64,000 bases of DNA from Salvia splendens (taxonomy: Eukaryota; Streptophyta; Magnoliopsida; Lamiales; Lamiaceae). Where the stretch lies: assembly GCF_004379255.2 (NCBI RefSeq), contig NC_056036.1:38268076-38332075 (forward strand), written 5' to 3'. The notes beneath the pieces are model-generated. The model ran no database searches, was not told the DNA's origin, and saw nothing but the letters and a program-made list of their open reading frames with translations. The position numbers were made by a program, and so were the translations under genes. Shown piece by piece: positions 26,166 to 37,988 of this stretch (its first letter is position 1; the number at the start of each line of letters is the position of its first letter).

Positions 26166-29100
26166 TTAATCACATTTGATATTCCTGTAAATTCTCCTCA
26201 CAAACAAGTTGGAGCCCAGATATCCAACGGCACCTGAAATTCGAGGAAATTATGTTATTTTTGTTCGTTTTATCATTTAAGCTGAGCCCAAAGACAATCA
26301 AACTTACCACAGAGAATTCCCAGACCGAGACAGAACATCAGAGTGTATCCAAAATAAAAGCTGGTCTGGAAGAAGCCCGACATCTTAGTCTTGACATGAT
26401 AGTAGTATATAGAATAGAAGTATACATATAGAGCGGTGGAAGCTGCAGAGAAGAACGAAGTCCATTGCCAGTGGTAGTTTTCGGCATTCAGTAAGAAATA
26501 TGTCCCCACAATCGTCACACAAATGGTGACAATGATAAGAATTACAAAGACAAGAAGCATGAAGCCGTAGACATAGTAAACCTGCAGACAAGAACACCAC
26601 GTGAATTATCAGGAGACCGCTGACTGTTTAAAAGGATAGGAAGATAACCATGTTCATCTTATAAAACTAAGTAGCTAGGCAATTCAAGGTATTCAAATTC
26701 AAGCTATAGAGAGGATATAATAACACATCAGAAAAAAGAAACTCTAGATAAAGCAGGATCATTGACATAGTCACAACCAAACAAAAAACAGAAAAGATGT
26801 ACTTAATAGCCTTATACTTGCTTACAAATATAATTTAAAATAAAGAAATGAGCTCATAACACTTCAAGAAATGTAAACTACCTTGTAATTCCAGAAGGAA
26901 GTGAAGACGAAATACATTTCGATAAAAATGCTTCCAAAAGGGAGCAGACCTCCCATGAGAGAGATAATTGATGGGGTCAAATACCATTTCTTCTCAGGAA
27001 TTGGACGAGGAATGGTCTTGACTCGGCAAGGATTGTTTGGCGCACCACTCCAGTTTCTTCCAACAACAGTGCCAAGAAGAGCCAAGGGGAAAGAAATAAA
27101 AGCCCATATGACAAAAACAACCACCATGGTACCAAAGGGAATGGCAGCTAGAGACCCATAAAATATGGCAACTGTGTTTAAGATGAACCCAATCCCAAAA
27201 CACAAGAATGGGAAAAGGGATGCCGTGAGGATCATTGATGTTATCCACTTCTTACCTAACAAGATTTAACAGAAGTAAGCTATACTAGACACACCAGCGA
27301 AGCATATAATACTTTATATATGTAAAATGGTACAATCATAGTACAATTTTTTATTCAATAAAGACATTATAGGCTTTTCAAAGAGGATGTGAATACATAC
27401 CCCCATGACGTGAATACATGCCACCGCTCACATAACCAGCTATAAATGAGGTAAAAGCATAGCACACAATAAAGGTAGTTACAATAGCTCCTCTCCTGAG
27501 ACATAAAATCACAGCAGGCGTAAGTTTAAACAACAAAGATGGAAAAGAAACTGTGAAGATAAACAAATTTAGCACAGTACCAGGGACAAATCCTCAAAGT
27601 GGTATAAGTAGAAATAGATGTTCAAGGAGGAGTTAAAATTATGTACTTAAAGATGCAAACAAATGGTAAATACGTAAATAGGTCTTCTGCAGCTGTAGCA
27701 GCAGAAGTTACAGAGAACAGAAAGATTAAAATTTCATTGGAAAAGGGTGCACAAAAGTTGGGGTCCTAAAATGTCAGAGGTTTGATATTGGTCCAAATTT
27801 TCATAAGGTGAATACTGCATTTCCACAAAAGAATGTTCGAAAAATTATAGTAATATCAATGATATTTTCAGAACAGGGCACACAGTATTCAGCAACATTA
27901 CTGTAGTATAATATACGGAAAATGATAATTCTAAGCTTTTTTTCAATGTAGAAACAAAAATCGCATCTTAAAGAGTCTCTGACATACCCTATGTACAACA
28001 TTCCAACAATAGCTAAAATGATGACAAGCAGAACCAGCGTTGCTAGTTGAGCACCAGTGCCAACAACAGCAGTGAGTAGAGCCAAATTTTGGGGAGGCCG
28101 AAAAACATCACCATGGACAAGTTTCCAACCAGATTCTTCACTTACATCTCGTTCCTAAAAAAATAAAAGAGAGTAAAACAAGCTTGAAAACATAGAATCT
28201 ATACATTAGAACAGCTCTTTGACACACTTTCTACAGATACAAGCTCCAACGAACGTAACACACAGAAGTCAATACTCAAATTTCTACATAACAGACAAGT
28301 ACCAATAAGGTACACAAAGAAAGGTAATATTCAGAGTTCGTTACCAGAGTCTCTAGATCATCATCTTCCCGAGCATATTTTGCATAATCGTTGCGAAGTG
28401 TGCGCATTAATATCATAGACACCAAGCCAGTGAGGAAAATCACCATCATGAAAGAATTGAAGACAGAAAACCAATGGATCTGCAAAGTGAAAATGCTTGG
28501 ATGAGCTGGTTGTGAGAAAAGTAATTGTTCCAAATACAAGAACGAGAACATAAAAGTAAAGTAGATTGCTGATCGGATGTGCTCACACAAAACTTGATAC
28601 ATATAAGAGCATGTACCTGGTGCTCAAAAAATGGGTAATCCAGATATACATCAAAACGGCGTGCAAATGTGGTGTTAGTTGGAGTCCATTTGACAGAGTA
28701 AGTCATATCCAGTGTTCTCCCCTCTTCAAGTGGCTTAGGATTTTCTTGAGTGAGATTGACATGAATAATCTGCCAGGTGCAAATTTCAGTTCAGAATTTC
28801 AAATTGAGCAATCACATAAATCTTGTTTGAATGAATAATCACATTCTACAAATCCTATCTTTTAGGCCAACCTGATTCCCATTGTAGTTAATTACTAGAC
28901 TTTTGTGTGTAAAGAGCACATGCTTGTTATCACGATTCCTATCAGGAAGAACCTCACCAATAAAACCTTCAGAACAATAGGCAGCTCCGTTAGAGTTATA
29001 TACAGTTCCATAAGGGCAATAAACTATTATGTACAGATAAAAACATACCCCACAATGGCAGATCATCTGATTACAGGCCACCAACAAAGGTATGCAAGAA

Positions 29101-30147
29101 AAAACACCAGTTAAAAAGGAACAAAAATGTCAGTACGAGAAATGTATCAAGCTTACTCAGCAGTAATGTAAAGGAAGAACAAGATGGGACTTACCCATAA
29201 AAAACTCAAACCAGTAAGAATTGTCAATGGCATCCTTGAACTGTTTAACTTTTGCTGCATCTAATTCAATTTCACAGATTACAGTCTTGCCGACGTCCTC
29301 TGCAAAAAAAATTCGGTCACGAATTTTACCCAAAATGGTAGGAAATGAAAAGAGTAGGGAAATCAAAACCAGAAACGAGCTATTACTCTTAAACTTTATG
29401 TCGATTTGGCTATCGATAAGTTCATTCCCTCCAAGAACCTCGCCAAGCCCACCCCACTTGTGAGCACCAGTTTTGGATGGATGGCAAAACGGGAGGCTAT
29501 AATAGTTATAGGTCTCCTGGGGGTTGTTATATGGGCCAACCTTGTTCACCCATAGAGTGACGGGATCATTAGCTTTGAACTGCAGATTAATAAAATATGT
29601 GTCAATCATAAAAGTCATAATGCTGTCAATCCTTTGTGCATGCATCCGAAACTACAAATCTCTTGAGCTGGAGAAAAGAGAAAAAACTTTTTCAGATTAT
29701 CATACTTTTTCATTTAGAAACTAAACGATATGTTACCACATATAACTAAATGAATAGCTATGAAAATTCGAGCAATTCGGTGCTGATAAATAGATGAAAA
29801 CAGCATATCATAAAGTGCGTCATAAAAGAAGGCTCCCATTCACCTGAATATAGAAAACTTTATTACTGCTTTTCTTCCCGATCATTACCCTCAGCTAACT
29901 AAAATTAAAAAAAAAACCCCTCGTCTCCCAATCTAAATCACCAGGCAACCAGACAGATAAAATACGCATCGAACAGAAACCAAATTGTGGCACCGATGTG
30001 AAGACTGTGAAAAGATCCACCTAAGGCGAGCAATTCAGAAGCAAAACCACGACAAAATCACAAATTCCTCACCTTGCCGAAAACAGGAGAGGCTACGGAC
30101 GCGAAGACGATGACGAGAACGGCGAACGATCGGACAGATGACAGCAT
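26166..30147 (-). CDS. TMN1: Transmembrane 9 superfamily protein, TMN1-type (nonaspanin)
   Basis: Twelve exons join without frame error into 583 residues: 30147-30073, 29579-29387, 29299-29195, 29066-29049, 28966-28872, 28769-28617, 28479-28345, 28154-27988, 27495-27401, 27255-26882, 26581-26308 and 26233-26166. Exon 1 is a signal peptide ([20 protein letters not shown]). A large lumenal domain follows ([35 protein letters not shown]), then nine hydrophobic segments from the [19 protein letters not shown] block onward. The C-terminal tail ends in NIKCD; TM9 proteins carry Golgi-retention and COPI signals (KxD/E) in this tail. The family acts in the endomembrane system, in Golgi and endosome trafficking of membrane proteins. 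Every key block of the Arabidopsis TMN1 type is present. Exon 4 is an 18-nt microexon (DDLPLW). Confidence 0.93.
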
Positions 30148-30696
30148 CGCTTCGTTGTCGACAAGGTCTGCCGGATCTGATTCGAGAAAAAACTCGGCTG
30201 ATTGGAGATCGCAGAAATGCGGCAATTCGTGTATCCCTCTGTGCTGGTTTCAAAGGAAATTGAGTCAGATCTCACAAATTGATCGGATCCCCTTGCGAGA
30301 AAGGGCTCGATTATGCCGCCATTTGACTGAATCTGCGATTTTTTGAGCGTAGGGGATAGAAGGAGAGGTGCAAATCTGGGTTTATGACTTTCATCGAGCG
30401 ACTGTGGTCACAGTAAATAATTAGTCTTCACGAAAATGTTTCACCGAAATTTCCCAAAAAAAAAATTTAATTATTAATTGTTTTTTTACTCCAAACCATT
30501 TGATTGGAAGAACTACTAAATGATAGTCTTTTAAAATAATCCTAATAATATTTTCATGCTTCTCATAAATTCATCAAATACCAGTGAAACACTTTGGTGT
30601 GCGTTTGGCGCATGGCAGCACCTTAATTATGTGCAGTATTAATTATAGCGTTGATTATTACTACTACTATTAATCAAGCCAACTAGGTTTTACTTA

Positions 30697-30957
30697 CTTC
30701 GTTCCAACAGAAGTCACATTTGGTCTGAGTACGAGTTTTAAGAAATGCAAAGAATAATAAATTGGAAATGTTAGTGGAATTTGAAGTCTACTTTTTTATA
30801 GTATTAGTTATAGTTTATAAGTAATAGAATGTGAGTGAAGTGAATTGGTGGAATGTGAAATCTACTTACTACTATATATGGTAAAAATGAAATAAGACTT
30901 TTATTGTGAGATGAACTAAAATGGAAAAATATAAATCTTATTGTGGGACGGAGGAAG
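30697..30957. mobile_element. Stowaway-like MITE
   Basis: Left end CTTCGTTCCAACAGAAG and right end TGTGGGACGGAGGAAG are imperfect inverse copies. TA flanks the left side; the right flank is TG, so one target base has changed. It sits in the spacer upstream of TMN1. The rest of 30350-31014 is AT-rich and shows no gene. Confidence 0.65.
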
Positions 30958-31022
30958 TGCTATATTCCTAATATTTAACTGCATGATTTTATGTGGCGAT
31001 GCATCATGCGGTGGATGGAGCA

Positions 31023-32049
31023 TAGGGGTGCTTAAACGGTTCTCGGTTAACCATAACCGGCCGGTTAATTGAGGAACCGGGAACTGAAAAACCGGTTCCG
31101 GTTCCAGTACCGAATCTAACTTTTTAAATAAAATTGGTTTCTAACCGACGACCGGATTATAATCCAAATTTTTTTTAAATTTCATATACTAATAAATCTA
31201 TCTCAATTGAATTAATATTGAATTGAAGTAAAATAGTAATTAGGAAATATTGAGTGATTTTTAGATTTAAACATTGTCAAATTTGCGAGCTCTGTTTGTT
31301 GAAGTATTTAAAATATTTAAACCGTGATACTTTGAATCTACAATTATTTACCCAATCCATTTTTTATTAACTAACTACTATGAGTAGGATATCATAAGTT
31401 TGTTTTTAATTTCCAAAAGAACTTATACAAATACAATATCATTTCATATGATAGAAATTTAACTATATAACAAATTTATGTAACAATTTATTTAACATAC
31501 GATTTTAACTTGTTTGTGAATAATTTATTAACTATTCCGTTATAAACCAAAAAGTCACAACAAGATCAATTAGTATTGGAAATTCCATTGAATATTTGTA
31601 TAGCCAAAAAAAGGGAAAATGTAATTCAATTTTAAAACCCAAAATTACTAAATTATAGAACTATTAAAAATAGACTCTTCCGACCTACTACACTTGGCAT
31701 CACTCTTACAGTCTTACCCATACATGAATATTATTGTATTGTTAGTTTGTATTTTTTGTGTATTTATTTGAATTTTTAGGTATTATTTGTTATATTTCTA
31801 GATGTTGAATTATTATTTTTATAGTATTGAACTATTTAAAATTATAAATAAATTCGGATTAAAATTCTGCATCAGTTCTGATTCGAAACTGGAATCGACC
31901 GGTCTTAACTGACCGGTTCCAAACAGGAACCGACCAGTTCCCGATCCGATTCCAATTCTAAGATTTACGAAAAATTAAAACCTATTAACCGATCTAACCG
32001 GATCGGCCGAATAAGTAGGCCACCGGAACCGGCCGAATAAGCAGGCCTA
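31023..32049. mobile_element. Non-autonomous hAT element, 1027 bp
   Basis: It starts TAGGGGTGCTTAAACGG and ends in the inverse CCGAATAAGCAGGCCTA (matching outside a few bases). The target copies are ATGGAGCA (31015-31022) and TTGGAGCA (32050-32057). Both ends hold GGTT/AACC and CCGGTTCC repeats like those of the autonomous hAT at 9419. The AT-rich centre has no transposase. Confidence 0.8.
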
Positions 32050-32318
32050 TTGGAGCACACCGAAAACCATCCTAATACATGTGGAGTATATCATATATAG
32101 TGGTGACACGGTCTTTATTCGTAAAAGCTGTATATAATATGATGATGTCAATGAAAAATGCAAGAGGTTAAAAAAACCTGCATAATTTTATTTAATATAT
32201 TTTGCACTTGTGTTCTTATTTTGAAACGAAAATTTGCATATTTGTTTCTTCTCTTTATTCTTTTGTTAATTAGTTGTCCACACAATATACGAAATGTAAA
32301 GTTGGATATAAGTTGGAA

Positions 32319-32590
32319 GGGTAGTGATAAAATGCAAACTCATATACTGTACAAACTTCTAACTTTTTAACATAATGTCAACACAATGTCAACACAGTGT
32401 AAAATTTTAAGATTTTGATGTCAACACAATGTCAATACAATGTCAACACAATGTCAACATGGTGTCAACAGTTGACACTGTGTTGATATTTTCTATTGCT
32501 TTTATTTTGTAATTTGTTGACAATTTTTAACGGTCCAGATCATAGTTTGAAGTTTGTATAATATTTAGAGTTTGCATTTGATCACATTCC
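32319..32590. mobile_element. MULE-like MITE, 272 bp, TGTCAACA-rich
   Basis: The inverted ends run about 40 bp (AATGCAAACTC and TACAAACTTC shared). The flanks are a perfect 10-bp duplication TAAGTTGGAA at 32309-32318 and 32591-32600. The centre holds repeated TGTCAACACAATG units. The size, duplication length and TGTCAACA content match the arms of the element at 19400-20811. Confidence 0.7.
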
Positions 32591-32675
32591 TAAGTTGGAA
32601 AATTGATGAAACTGACTTGATTAGAGTGAGCATGTCGTCATCTAGATCTATTAGGTATGAATCCTACATCCATTA

Positions 32676-34801
32676 GGGCACCCGCAACGCTGTGCCGTTG
32701 CGGTTCCTATGCCGTTCCGGCGGAACGGTTCCGCGGCGGCACGCGTTGCAGGCCTCGTTCCGTCGCCATTCCGTTCCCATGCCGTTCTCATACCGTGCCG
32801 CGTTCCGTTCCGGAGGAACGCGGAACGAAACGTTCCGCCACGCGCCGAGAAGACGTGGCGGCCTCCCATTCGACGCGTGAAGCCCACTCGCTGCCCCGCG
32901 AGTGGGCTTCGTCCAGGTGACGCAATAATTCAATTTTTTTTTAAAAAAATTTGAATTTAATAAAAAAAATTGCAACGGTAATGTGACCGTTTTTTTTATA
33001 TCCGTTTTGTATTTTTTTATTTTTTATTTATTTATTTACTCTATAAATACTCATATTTCATACTCATTTCAATCACAAACACACATCTATTCCTCTCTAT
33101 TTCCACCTCAATTTTCATTTCAAATCAACTCTGCTTTCCTTCTCCCAAATTTAATCAAACTAATGGATCATTTTGAACAAATGCGTCAAATATTGCAACA
33201 ATCACTTGAAGAAGATCGACGACGGGAGGCCGAAGAAGCCCCGCCGCCTCAACGACGCTCCCGTACGTACATCCATCGTAACCGGGAGGAAGCCGCTGCA
33301 AGGTTAGTACGCGACTACTTCTGCGATAACCCGGTTTGGGGAGATACGTACTTCCGTCGCCGTTTCCGCATGGGGAAACCTTTATTTCTCCACATCGCGA
33401 ATACTTTGGCAGCCCGGGAAAAGTTCTTCCAGGAAGGGTACGACGCGGTTGGCCGTCCCAGCCACACGACGCTGCAGAAATGTACTGCAGCAATCCGCCA
33501 GCTTGCGACTGGACAAACGGCCGACATGTTCGACGAATACCTCCACATCGGAGACAGCACTGAGCGAATGTGCTTGCTCAAATTCTGCAAAGGCGTCCGG
33601 GCAGCCTTCACCGACGAATTTCTCCGGAGGCCAAGCACGACCGATTGTCAGTTCCTGCTTGACCTTCACGAAACAGTGCACGGATTCCCCGGGATGCTCG
33701 GCAGCGTCGATTGCATGCACTGACAATGGAAGAATTGCCCGGTGGCGTGGAAGGGGTCCTACACGAGCGGCCACAAAGGCACCCACCCAACCGTTATACT
33801 TGAGGCCGTTGCCGACTACCGCCTTTGGATCTGGCACGCGTACTTCGGGGTCCCCGGGTCGAACAACGACGTAAACGTGCTCCACCAGTCCGACCTCTTG
33901 ACCGAAGTTTTGGATGGTAAAGCGCCGGCCATCAACTTCGTCGCCAACAACCGGCTTTATAAAATGGGGTACTATCTAGCCGATGGCATCTACCCGAAGT
34001 GGCCTACCTTCGTGAAGACGTGCAGTGGGTCTGCGAACCCAAAGCAGGCTCTTTTTGCGCAGAAGCAGGAGGCTGCTCGCAAGGATGTGGAGATGGCGTT
34101 CGGGGTTCTCCAAGCGCGCTTCAACATCATCAAAGCCCCGGCTCGTACGTGGTTCATGGAAAACATGGTCGACATCATGTATACGTGCATAATCTTGCAC
34201 AACATGATTGTCCAAGACGAAGGACCCGAGGCGGGAAATTGGTTCGACGACGAATCCCCCGGAAGCTCAACCGCAAGTAGTCCGCCTCGAAGTGGAGCGC
34301 ATCCGTCTATACAAGAACGGTTATCTATTCGTGCAAGGACACGCGACTCTAGTGCTCACACCCAACTCCAACAGGATCTAATTGAGCACATTTGGGCAAA
34401 TTTTGGCGGATGAAATTATTAAAATTGTGTACTTTTATTTTTTTAGGATTTTAATTCTGTGCTTTTTATTTTTTTAGGATTTTAATTGTGTGTTTTTTAT
34501 TTTTTTAGGATTTTAATTGTGTGCTTTTTATTTTTCTAAAAGTTTAAATTTTTTTAATGTTGTGTGTTTTTTAATAAAGTGTGTTTGTTTTTTAATAAAG
34601 TGTGTTTATTTAAATTGAATTGGGTTGGAAATAAAAAAAAATGAAATTGAATGAATAGTAATTTAAGGAACGGTTAAGGAACGGAGGGTTGCAGGTTCCG
34701 TTCCTTAGTTAAGGAATGGAGTAAAAAAGTACAGTGGGGCCCTCAAATAGTGGTTTAAGGAACGGTATAGGAACGGTATAGGAACAGCGTTGTGGATGGC
34801 C
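32676..34801 (+). mobile_element. PIF/Harbinger element carrying only the transposase gene
   Basis: The 2126-bp element has inverted ends sharing CAACGCTGT and the repeated GTTCCTAT/CGTTCC tract. TTA flanks it at 32673-32675 and 34802-34804. The leader has a TATA box (CTCTATAAATACTC near 33040), and the 3' region is a run of near-repeats of TTTTTTAGGATTTTAATT. No ORF1 gene is present. The leader and tail match the ORF1-only element at 19467. Confidence 0.88.
33163..34413 (+). pseudogene. PIF/Harbinger transposase (DDE_Tnp_4) with one premature stop
   Basis: From MDHFEQMRQILQQ at 33163 the frame runs 416 codons, interrupted once by TGA at 33721-33723, exactly where the family has Trp after CMH (a TGG to TGA change). 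The catalytic acidic residues are visible: Asp in GSVDCMH, Asp in PGSNNDVNVL and Glu in ARKDVEMAFGVLQARF. The N-terminal helix-turn-helix region (FRRRFRMGKPLFLHI) is also intact. Apart from the single stop the gene looks whole, so the element died recently or the stop is occasionally bypassed. GC content is clearly higher than in the surrounding DNA. Confidence 0.9.
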
Positions 34802-34804
34802 TTA

Positions 34805-35408
34805 GAGCATCCGCAATGGCGGACTTCCGCGCGGAATTCCCACGGACGTCCCGGAATTCCGCCATTAGGCGTACTGGGCGCGGATACAGAATTGGGTTGA
34901 GGACGTCGCAAGTCCGCGGAATTTAGCGGAATTCCGCGCGGAATTCCGTCCTGACGTCCGCCATTGCGTGGACTGTCACAGAATTCCGCACGGACGTCCC
35001 GTATTGTGCATTAAATGTTTTTTTTATTTTCTATAAATACATCCCGTTGAACTTCATTTCATTCCGACCCGGTTTTTATTTTAAAAATAATGTATTTGTT
35101 TTAGTAATTATGTAATTTTTTTAATGAAGTATGTTTTTTTAAATAAAGTGGTTGCATTTTCTCCGTATTCGCGTCGAAATTTTAATCCCGTAAATTGTTT
35201 ACTTCCGGAAATTGTTTAATTTGTGAATTTGTGATTTTTTTTAATGTGGGAATTCCGTCGTGAATTCCGCAGGGGAAGTCCGCCACTGTGCAGTGGGAAT
35301 TCCGTATGACGTGGCAGAGCAGTGGGAAGTCCTTATGACGTGGCAGGAGGTGTTTTTGGGAAGTCCGCGGGGAATTCCGCCGGGACATCCGCACCACTGC
35401 GGATGCCC
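34805..35408. mobile_element. Tourist-like (PIF/Harbinger) MITE, 604 bp
   Basis: It starts GAGCATCCGCAATGGCGGAC and ends with the inverse CCACTGCGGATGCCC. It lies between TTA copies at 34802-34804 and 35409-35411. The left TTA is the same one that closes the transposase element to its left. It is rich in GGAATTCCG palindromes and non-coding. The ends resemble those of the ORF1-carrying element at 37989 more than those of its neighbour. Confidence 0.85.
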
Positions 35409-35411
35409 TTA

Positions 35412-35573
35412 GTAAGCACAAACTAGGATTCTTTTTCCATCTTTATTTGGTTGATAATTTTGCATATACTTTATGTAATTCTTATATAAATTCCAAAAAA
35501 CGATATCCTAGACACGATGTTTGATGTTGGAGTGTTCTTCATCAAACATTTTCCGTCAATTTTGGTTTATTTG

Positions 35574-35621
<48 letters not shown>

Positions 35622-36480
35622 GAAAATTAATTCGGTTTTTGATGTTATACTATACAAACTCAAACCGAACTTAACCATAAAATCAAATTAGTCAAAAATT
35701 TCAAATGGATCAAAATTCCAATAAAATGGACAATATTTTACATTTTGATTTGATTCAGATCAAATAAGTAGAGAAAAGAGAATCAGCTCACATCACGAAT
35801 CCTCAAAAAAATTGTCCCCTCCCTCATCTCTGTCTATCTCTCACAATGATATTTTCTTCTAATTTCTTAGACTTAGGGTTTGATAGAATATTTCTCACAC
35901 AATATTGTAGTCTACATAAATAAATCGACAAGAAGATCTAAGATCCTAAGTTGTGTTTGGAGTGACGAAAATAGTAAGCCGTGGTCTACGAAAAGAAGAT
36001 ATGCCAAAAAAGTTATATATATTCGAAATTCTAGGAGCATGTCTAGGATTTCTCCTTTTGATTTGTTGCCTATCAATTTACATTCTTATTGCGATTAATT
36101 TTGTGAATTAAACATGTAAATGTTTGGAATCATCTTATAAGATCATTGGAGAACGCAAATCTTCATCGACTCCCAACACTAAGAAGGGCCTAAGTCTAAC
36201 CAACCCATATGCATGTGTTTGTAAGAGCTCAATGGTGAAATATCGGTGGGCTTTAAAATACTGAAATTTGGGAAAATCACAAACTGACAGTAAATTCTAT
36301 ATTTTCTTTAAAAACTCTACTAATTAATCCATTCCTAATATTACTCACTATTCATTTTTTTATTAAAGAGTATTATTCATAGAAATGATCACAACACTTC
36401 TCTAGTTTTTGTGACATTGTCACGCAATTTTTAGTGATAATCATTGTACATACATATAATATTAATTGTTGCCCATTATG
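35412..36480. other. AT-rich intergenic DNA with a TA microsatellite
   Basis: A perfect TA dinucleotide run of about 45 bp lies at 35575-35619. The 72-codon frame at 35880-36098 has no recognisable domain. I see no gene or defined transposon here. Confidence 0.5.
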
Positions 36481-36489
36481 GCTCTCTTA

Positions 36490-37760
36490 GACCATCTCTA
36501 GCCATTTACATTAAATTCAAATAGATTTCAGTGTAAATGTCATATGATTTTACTCCAATCATATACACTAAACTCAAACTTAAAATAATATTATCCATAT
36601 TACGCCTTTTTTACTCAAAAAAATTTAAAAAGTTTTTTATTTCGGTTTAGTGTAAACCTAAAAATAGATATTTTTTTACTCAAACACCAAAAAATGGGAT
36701 TGGTTTTTGAGTACCATTGGAGCTAAGAGCATCTCCAATCATTACACTAAACTTAAACCCATATCAGTAAAAATGTCACACTAAATACTGATTTTACTCC
36801 AATCATTTACACTAAACTCAAACCCAAAAGAATATTCTTCACTCACTTACTCCCTCCGCGGTAGTGGATGCGTTTCTTTTTGACACGGGATTTAAGAAAA
36901 AATGTGTTAAGTAAGATAAGTAATTGAAGAATAAAGTATATGAAATGAAAAAGAAAGAGAGAATAAAGTAAGTGATAATGAATGTGTTGACTTTTACTGA
37001 AAATGAGAATGATTGTACTACTATGGGACGTACCAAAATGATTCCACTATTGTGAAATGGAGGGAGTACTTTTTATACTTTTCAATCATATCCATATATT
37101 TTTTTCTAAATTACGCACTAATCCCATGACACTTTGTCTAACTAAATTAAATAATATAATAAAATTTATTAATTAATATAACTATATATGAAATTTATTA
37201 CTGACAATTAATGATTAATGGTTCTATCAATTTTTAAATTAAAATAAACAATCCTTAGTAGTATTTAAAATTAAGACAGTGTAGAAGTTCTCAACTATTA
37301 ATGTACATTGAGTTTTAATTTAACTAATCTGTACGTGTAGTGTAATTTAATTTTAATAAACTTTTTCCAATTTAACTAATATGGCCCAGCCCACTAATTA
37401 ATAACTAACTAAATCTTAATATAATTAAATTAGGTTATTCTTCCTATCATCTTATCCACGCCGCTCTTCTTCTTCCTGTAAGTTTTTCTGTCTCTGTAAT
37501 TTTAATTTCTCTTCCTTTCTTATTTTATTTTGATATATATAAATTGATTTGGACTTGAATGCAATAAACCAAAATCTAAAAAGTGTTTTTGGTATAGTTT
37601 TAGTGTAAACTTAAAGATATATATTTTTCCTTAAAAAATCCTATAGTAGGATTAGTTTTGCACTATTGGAGGTATTTATGTAATGCATTTTAAATTTTGT
37701 AGATTATTTATCCATTTTAGATTTTAGCGTACCATTGGAAATGGTTTTATTACGCATTCT
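36490..37760. mobile_element. Decayed Tourist-like MITE cluster with a nested Stowaway
   Basis: Two blocks begin with similar ends (GACCATCTCTAGCC at about 36490; GAGCATCTCCAATCATT at about 36729), share the internal phrase ACACTAAACTCAAAC, and stop near CCATTGGAGC (36725) and CCATTGGAAATGG (37746). TTA/TAA trinucleotides adjoin the ends. Boundaries are uncertain. A clear Stowaway sits inside at 36850-37066. Confidence 0.4.
36850..37066. mobile_element. Stowaway MITE
   Basis: It starts CTCCCTCCGCGGTAGTGG and ends GTGAAATGGAGGGAG, inside TA duplications (36848-36849 and 37067-37068). It is 217 bp and non-coding. Confidence 0.8.
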
Positions 37761-37988
37761 TCTTGGCTCATCTATTACTAATATTGCAACTATTTTTTGT
37801 CTCATCTATTACTAATATCGCAACTATTTTTTGTGATATCATTAGTAAAAATACTACACCATACAACTGTTAATATACAGTAATTTCGGATCCTAGTATC
37901 GAAATCTTGATTCCGTCAGTTTGAAACCATCCTGCCGATTCTGTAGGGCCCATAACTCTAAGATTTTGTAAAAACGACCATTACCTTA

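Noticed and set aside
32651..32975. Arg/Thr-rich frames on both strands at the left end of the transposase element
   Set aside because: They are translations of GC-rich inverted terminal repeats, and similar frames occur at 20377-20668 for the same reason.
33382..33885. 167-codon minus-strand frame
   Set aside because: Antisense shadow of the Harbinger transposase, open only because of high GC content.
35575..35619. TA run as a possible origin or attachment site
   Set aside because: A plain dinucleotide microsatellite; nothing else around it suggests a function.
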